A stretch of 64,000 nt of DNA from positions 1 to 64,000 of the forward strand of contig JANSWO010000011.1 of NCBI GenBank assembly GCA_024743435.1. The letters are read 5' to 3'. The notes under the pieces are model-generated. The model was not told the origin of the DNA. It worked only from the letters and a program-made list of their open reading frames with translations, and made no database searches. This document shows, piece after piece, positions 59,869-64,000 of this stretch. Position 1 is the first letter of the stretch, and every line of letters starts with the position of its first letter. Source of the stretch: Pseudomonadaceae bacterium. GTDB lineage: Bacteria; Pseudomonadota; Gammaproteobacteria; Pseudomonadales; Azotimanducaceae. The translations under genes were made by a program, and so were the position numbers.

Positions 59869-60648
59869 ATGAACGACGACCTCAGCGCGATACTTGCCGC
59901 GGTAGCCGATGGCGAGGTCACCGCAACCGCCGCGGCCGAGCAGATAAAGAAGCTGTACGCGCTGGATCTTGGCCACAGTACGCTGGATCTGGATCGAGCG
60001 CGGCGTAACGGCGCCGGTGAGGTCATCTATGCCGAAGGCAAAACACCGGCGCAGGTCGCGGAGATTTTCACGGCGCTTGCCGAACGCGCTGACAACGTAC
60101 TGGCAACTCGGGCGAGTATCGACCATGCCGATGCTGTGGCTGGTGTTGTTGCAGATGTTGAGTACGACCCTAGTGCTCGGGTTCTGGTGCGCAAAACGGT
60201 AACGCGCGATCTCCCAGCCGGCACCATTGCGGTAGTCAGCGCTGGCACCTCGGATGCGAGTGTTGCTGATGAAGCAGCAGCCGTGGCCAGTTTTTATGAC
60301 AACCGCGTGCTGCGTATCAGCGATGTCGGTGTTGCGGGTTTGCATCGCCTGCTCGCGCGTTTGCCGGAGCTGCAGGCAGCCAACGTGCTGATTGTCGTGG
60401 CTGGTATGGAAGGCGCGCTACCAAGCGTTGTCGGCGGTCTGGTGGATCGGCCGGTGATCGCGGTGCCAACGAGCGTCGGCTATGGCGCTGCATTCGGCGG
60501 CGTGGCCGCATTGCTCGGCATGCTCAACACGTGCGCCAGCGGAGTTAGCGTGGTGAATATCGACAATGGCTTTGGGGCCGGCTACCTTGCCTCGATGATC
60601 AATCGAGAAAGAATTGCGCAGGACGGGGAGACAACGTCCGATGACTGA
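59869..60648 (+). CDS. larB: LarB: nickel-pincer cofactor biosynthesis carboxylase
   Basis: A 259-residue protein from ATG 59869; the frame is open from 59752 but the earlier part overlaps the preceding gene. LarB carboxylates nicotinic acid adenine dinucleotide, the first step of the nickel-pincer nucleotide pathway. The family features are seen: LDLDRARRNGAGEVIYAEGK, the IAVVSAGTSDASVADEAA loop, then VLIVVAGMEGALPSVVGGLV and PVIAVPTSVGYGAAFGGVAA. Its stop overlaps the start of larE by eight bases. Confidence 0.95.
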   Translation: MNDDLSAILAAVADGEVTATAAAEQIKKLYALDLGHSTLDLDRARRNGAGEVIYAEGKTPAQVAEIFTALAERADNVLATRASIDHADAVAGVVADVEYDPSARVLVRKTVTRDLPAGTIAVVSAGTSDASVADEAAAVASFYDNRVLRISDVGVAGLHRLLARLPELQAANVLIVVAGMEGALPSVVGGLVDRPVIAVPTSVGYGAAFGGVAALLGMLNTCASGVSVVNIDNGFGAGYLASMINRERIAQDGETTSDD

Positions 60649-61513
60649 AACCATCAGTGCGCAGCTCAAGGCCCGCTACGATGCTGTCAAAGCCGCAATC
60701 GCGGATTGCGAGAGCGTGGTTGTAGCGTTTTCGGGGGGTGTCGATAGCTCGCTGGTTGCCTACATCGCCGGTGAAGTGTTGGGCGAGAAGGCCTTGGCGG
60801 TAACCTCCGGTTCGGCCAGCCTGAAGCGCAGCGATCTGTCCCTTGCCCGGCGCCTCGCGGTTGACTGGGGAATGCCTCACCGCGTGATTGTCACCGACGA
60901 GTTGGCAAACCCCGACTATCGTGCCAACCCCACCAATCGCTGCTACTTCTGCAAGACGACACTCTACGATGCGCTGGCCGAGATCGCCGCGACAGAGAAC
61001 TATGCCGTGATCATAAACGGCACGAATACGGACGACCTCGGTGACCATCGCCCGGGGCTCATCGCGGCATCTGAACATGCGGTTCGACAGCCTCTGGTAG
61101 AAGCAGGTTTGTGCAAGGCTGATGTGCGTGCGCTGGCGGCCCATCTCGGGCTCGATAATGCTGACAAACCGCAGTCCGCGTGTTTGTCGAGCCGCTTTCC
61201 GTATGGCAGTCACATAACCCGCGAACGCCTGGCGCAGGTAGAACAAGCAGAAGACGTGCTGGCGGAACTTGGCTTTCGCGAATATCGCGTGCGTCATCAT
61301 GAGGAAGTGGCGCGACTGGAAATTGCCACTGGCGAGATGGCGGCAGCGCTCGAGCATGGTGAGGAGCTGCAAAGGCGAATTCGCGACTGTGGATTTAACT
61401 ATGTCGCGATGGATGTGGCGGGTTTTCGATCAGGCTCCATGAACGAGCAACTCGGTGAGTCAGTGGTTCGCCTGGTCGATGCGCAGCCCCCGGCGCCGAG
61501 CAACGCTCACTGA
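60641..61513 (+). CDS. larE: LarE: ATP-dependent sulfur transferase for the nickel-pincer cofactor
   Basis: A 290-residue PP-loop protein: VVVAFSGGVDSSLVAYIAGE (residues 26-45), NPTNRCYFCKTTLYDALAEI (Cys101, Cys104) and CLSSRFPYGSHITRERL with Cys181, the position of the sacrificial sulfur-donating Cys in LarE. LarE adds sulfur to the LarB product. GGGGAG lies before ATG 60641. LarC, which inserts nickel, and LarA, the racemase, are not in the window. Translation is coupled to larB. Confidence 0.95.
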   Translation: MTETISAQLKARYDAVKAAIADCESVVVAFSGGVDSSLVAYIAGEVLGEKALAVTSGSASLKRSDLSLARRLAVDWGMPHRVIVTDELANPDYRANPTNRCYFCKTTLYDALAEIAATENYAVIINGTNTDDLGDHRPGLIAASEHAVRQPLVEAGLCKADVRALAAHLGLDNADKPQSACLSSRFPYGSHITRERLAQVEQAEDVLAELGFREYRVRHHEEVARLEIATGEMAAALEHGEELQRRIRDCGFNYVAMDVAGFRSGSMNEQLGESVVRLVDAQPPAPSNAH

Positions 61514-61571
61514 GAACTGATCGTTTGGCCTATGCGCCTAACTGAACACGGACGAAAGAAGAAGACACACG

Positions 61572-62480
61572 ATGACGATCCCAACACAGGCATTTGGTTC
61601 GACGGGCCACCAATCCAGCAGATTGATTTTCGGCGCTGCTGCGCTCGGTGGGATGAGTCAGGAGCGCGCGGACTTAACTATTGAGCGGGTGCGTGAAGCG
61701 GGCTTGAATCATTTCGATACCGCGGCCAGCTACGGCGAGTCTGAATTGCGATTAGCGCCTTTTCTGAGCGAGCATCGACGCGATGTGTTTCTCGCCACCA
61801 AAACCGACAAGCGCAGCGGCGATGACGCCCGTCGACAGCTCGAGCATTCCCTCGAACGACTCGGTGTCGATCAGGTCGATCTGATTCAACTTCATAACCT
61901 CACGCATGAGCAGCAGTGGCAACGAGCGTTTGCAGATGATGGCGCGGTCGCAGCGTTAGCTAAAGCGCGGGACGAGGGGCTGGTGCGATTCATTGGCGTG
62001 ACCGGCCACGGAACATACTGCCCCGAAATGCATATTCGCTCGCTCAATGAATTCGCTTTCGATTCGGTGCTCGTGCCCTACAGCTATGTGATGAACCAGA
62101 ATCCGCAATACGCGGCCGATGTGCATTCGCTCATTGAGCTGTGTAACGAGCGCGGGGTTGCCATTCAAACCATCAAAGCCATCGCCCGTCGGCGCTGGCG
62201 CGACGATGAAGAGGCCAAACGCTTCAGCTGGTACCTGCCCATTACCGAGCAGGCCGTGATGGCGCGAATGGTGCGTTACGTTCTCTCTGTGCCTGGCTTG
62301 TTTTTGAACACGACGAGCGATGCGCGGCTATTAGAGACGGTATTCGAGATTGTTCGCGACGGCATTACCGCGCCGGATGAACAGGCGCTCGCGAGGGACG
62401 TTGAAGAGCAGGCGATGGAGCCATTGTTTGTGCGCGATGTGAGTGACGATGTGATGCCGCTGTCCGGAAAACCGGCATGA
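61572..62480 (+). CDS. Aldo/keto reductase
   Basis: A 302-residue aldo/keto-reductase barrel: FGSTGHQSSRLIFGAAALGG, LNHFDTAASYGESELRLAPF (Asp and Tyr), VFLATKTDKRSGDDARRQLE (Lys), and VDQVDLIQLHNLTHEQQW (His). It has no signal or Cys clusters, unlike the copy at 58542. The ATGA at its end overlaps the GFA gene start. It lies 58 bases after larE and probably continues the same operon. Confidence 0.9.
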   Translation: MTIPTQAFGSTGHQSSRLIFGAAALGGMSQERADLTIERVREAGLNHFDTAASYGESELRLAPFLSEHRRDVFLATKTDKRSGDDARRQLEHSLERLGVDQVDLIQLHNLTHEQQWQRAFADDGAVAALAKARDEGLVRFIGVTGHGTYCPEMHIRSLNEFAFDSVLVPYSYVMNQNPQYAADVHSLIELCNERGVAIQTIKAIARRRWRDDEEAKRFSWYLPITEQAVMARMVRYVLSVPGLFLNTTSDARLLETVFEIVRDGITAPDEQALARDVEEQAMEPLFVRDVSDDVMPLSGKPA

Positions 62481-62842
62481 GCGAAGGCGGCTGTTTCTGC
62501 GGTGACATTCGCTATGAGATCGACGACGGTGACTATGTCGTGGCGAACTGCTACTGCACGATGTGCCGGCGAACGAGCGGCGCGCCGGTCGTGACCTGGG
62601 CCGTCGTGCCTGTCGCGAATTTTCGCTATGTAAAAGGAGAACCTAAGCAACTGGCATCCAGTGACAGAGCCAGCCGCGATTTTTGCGCTGCGTGTGGAAC
62701 GCCTTTGGCGTGTCGGATCCACGAAAAACCGGACGAGATTGATATCACAACATCGACGCTGGATGACGCTGAAGCTTACGTACCAAAATACAGCGCCCAT
62801 ACCGATACCAAGTTTGCGTGGCTGCACGCTTTGGAGCCTTGA
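62477..62842 (+). CDS. GFA-family zinc protein
   Basis: A 121-residue protein with the GFA Cys pattern: EGGCFCGDIRYEI, NCYCTMCRRTSGAPVVTWAV, VANFRYVKGEPKQLASSDRA and FCAACGTPLACRIHEKPDE. Its start overlaps the previous gene (ATGA), and the next gene begins two bases after its stop. Zinc binding is expected; the role is unknown. Confidence 0.9.
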   Translation: MSEGGCFCGDIRYEIDDGDYVVANCYCTMCRRTSGAPVVTWAVVPVANFRYVKGEPKQLASSDRASRDFCAACGTPLACRIHEKPDEIDITTSTLDDAEAYVPKYSAHTDTKFAWLHALEP

Positions 62843-62844
62843 TT

Positions 62845-63300
62845 ATGTCCACGCTCATTCACCAGCGCGTTGCGCAGTGCAGGGCCGGCGAAAACCCGAA
62901 AACCATATGTCAGGTGTCCTCGGGCTGGGTGGTCATGGGTGATGTGCAGTTTCTGCGCGGCTACTGTCTGCTGCTACCGGATCCGGTGGTACCGCACCTA
63001 AATGCCATGGCGCGAGAAGACCGTCGCGTTTTTCTCGACGAGATGGCGGTACTCGGAGATGCGGTGTTGAATGTCACAGGCGCTGTGCGGATCAACTACG
63101 AGATGCTTGGCAACCTCGAACCCGCGTTGCACGCCCATGTGTTTCCGCGATTCGATGCGGAGCCGGAAGAACTGCGAACCAAACCGGTGTGGTCCTATGA
63201 TTGGCAGGCTGCACCGGAGTTTGACGCCGAGCGCGATACGGATCTAAAAGCAGCCATTGCTGATGCATTGATGAACACCGGCATTGTTCGAAGCGCCTAA
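62845..63300 (+). CDS. HIT-like protein
   Basis: A 151-residue protein with a HIT-type histidine triad: YEMLGNLEPALHAHVFPRF gives HAHxxPR near residue 95. The earlier part has ICQVSSGWVVMGDVQFLRGY and LLLPDPVVPHLNAMAREDRR. It resembles diadenosine-tetraphosphate-hydrolase-like HIT proteins, but the third His is replaced, so activity is uncertain. It is two bases after the GFA gene. Confidence 0.82.
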   Translation: MSTLIHQRVAQCRAGENPKTICQVSSGWVVMGDVQFLRGYCLLLPDPVVPHLNAMAREDRRVFLDEMAVLGDAVLNVTGAVRINYEMLGNLEPALHAHVFPRFDAEPEELRTKPVWSYDWQAAPEFDAERDTDLKAAIADALMNTGIVRSA

Positions 63301-63336
63301 CCTTGCAATCCGAGCTAGTAAGCAGAAGAGGTAACG

Positions 63337-64000
63337 ATGAGCGACACGACAGGTAAGTTGGCGGGGCAGGTCGCGCTGGTCACCGGCGCCGCTCGTTACC
63401 GAGGCCTTGGTCGCGCGATTGCGCTGCGCCTTGCAGATGATGGAGCAGATGTTGTCGTAACGGGGCGGCCAGCAGCGCAATCTTCGGTAACCGATGCCGA
63501 ACGAGAGATGGGCTGGCAGGGCGCGTCGTCGCTCGCCGGTGAGATAGAAGCCAAGGGGCGGCGTGCGCTTGCACTTGAGTTTGATGTAACCGATGCCGAC
63601 GCCGTGGAAACTGCGTGCAAGCAGGCCCTCGAAACCATGGGTTGCGTCGACATTCTGGTGAACAACGCCGGCGTGCCTTCGGGTGCCGGTGCAGCGCCGG
63701 TACTCGATATGGATGATGAGCTTTGGTATTCCACCGTCGATGTCAATCTCAATGGCGTGTATCTGGTTACCAAATGGATCGGCCGAGCCATGCGCGATGC
63801 TGGCAAAGGCGGCAGCATCATTAACCTGTCGTCAACAGCAGGCCGGCGCGGTTTGCCAGCCTATGGTGCTTACTGCGCAAGCAAATTTGCGGTGGTTGGC
63901 TTGACGCAGCAACTGGCTACGGAGCTTGCCCGTTTTAATATTCGCGTGAACTGCATTGCCCCTGGGTCGCACCCGACCGATATGATGGACGGCACTATCG
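63337..64000 (+). CDS. Short-chain dehydrogenase/reductase, cut by the window end
   Basis: The first 221 codons of an SDR protein are seen, from ATG 63337 (after AGAGG) to the window end with no stop. KLAGQVALVTGAARYRGLGR is the NAD(P)-binding Rossmann start, with two extra residues inside the TGxxxGxG motif. CVDILVNNAGVP, IINLSSTAGRRG and the catalytic YCASK (Y-x3-K) follow; a later IRVNCIAPGSHPTDMM is the usual substrate-side loop. The C-terminus lies beyond 64000. Confidence 0.93.
   Translation, partial: MSDTTGKLAGQVALVTGAARYRGLGRAIALRLADDGADVVVTGRPAAQSSVTDAEREMGWQGASSLAGEIEAKGRRALALEFDVTDADAVETACKQALETMGCVDILVNNAGVPSGAGAAPVLDMDDELWYSTVDVNLNGVYLVTKWIGRAMRDAGKGGSIINLSSTAGRRGLPAYGAYCASKFAVVGLTQQLATELARFNIRVNCIAPGSHPTDMMDGTI

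Noticed and set aside
1-64000. tRNA, rRNA, transposase, phage or integrase genes
   Set aside because: No cloverleaf, rRNA core, transposase or integrase motif was recognised by reading; a covariance-model or HMM scan would be decisive.

Overview
The window reads as a chromosomal segment of a free-living, probably aquatic gammaproteobacterium. This rests on an Escherichia-type DNA polymerase II with a QLGLF clamp-binding tail, a 180-kDa-class NAD-glutamate dehydrogenase, a CspA-type cold-shock protein, lipoprotein and twin-arginine signals, and an integron-type cassette array. No rRNA, tRNA, CRISPR, transposase or phage gene was recognised. The species assignment is inference.

Region 1 (1-5.6 kb) is a gene-cassette array without a visible integrase (a CALIN). 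Six attC-like sites lie between same-strand cassettes: a secreted protein, a HigB-HigA toxin-antitoxin pair, an NTF2-like protein, a signal-peptide protein, an NTF2-like pseudogene with three in-frame TGA codons, and a two-gene cassette. A seventh half-site lies near 5.55 kb. The sites decay from left to right, so the youngest end, and any integrase, should lie to the left.

Region 2 (4.3-22 kb) holds many small, mostly monocistronic genes: a TrmO-like enzyme, membrane proteins, RDD, NadR-like and chloramphenicol-phosphotransferase-like P-loop kinases, VOC, Nudix and MmcQ proteins, CspA, several NTF2-like proteins, methyltransferase, hydrolase, DUF2161, a 53-residue DUF6435 protein and a TPR lipoprotein.

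Region 3 (22.3-31.8 kb) is the most notable. A TIR-TM-TolB-like-TPR receptor is followed by a PGPAER-repeat peptide, a caspase-like protease, a membrane-anchored CHAT protease and a small membrane protein; PH-domain and NTR-like genes follow closely. TIR, caspase and CHAT catalytic residues all appear intact. This is a candidate immune or stress-signalling module.

Region 4 (31.8-42 kb) has small enzyme-like genes (VOC, DUF952, GNAT, GFA, DUF1330, DUF1801), a PCuAC copper chaperone, two MFS transporters, a PadR-HAAS pair with a twin operator, DUF2164 and a luciferase-like oxidoreductase.

Region 5 (42-54.6 kb) has a hybrid histidine kinase, NAD-glutamate dehydrogenase, DNA polymerase II, a potassium-channel-like protein, a DUF2157 membrane protein and a CDP-alcohol phosphatidyltransferase, with a tandem repeat between the last two.

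Region 6 (54.6-64 kb) has flavin-reductase-fold proteins, DUF2239 behind a strong palindrome pair, an exported SurE-like protein, and an operon-like run of aldo-keto reductase, LarB, LarE, aldo-keto reductase, GFA and HIT-like genes. It ends in a short-chain dehydrogenase cut by the window edge.
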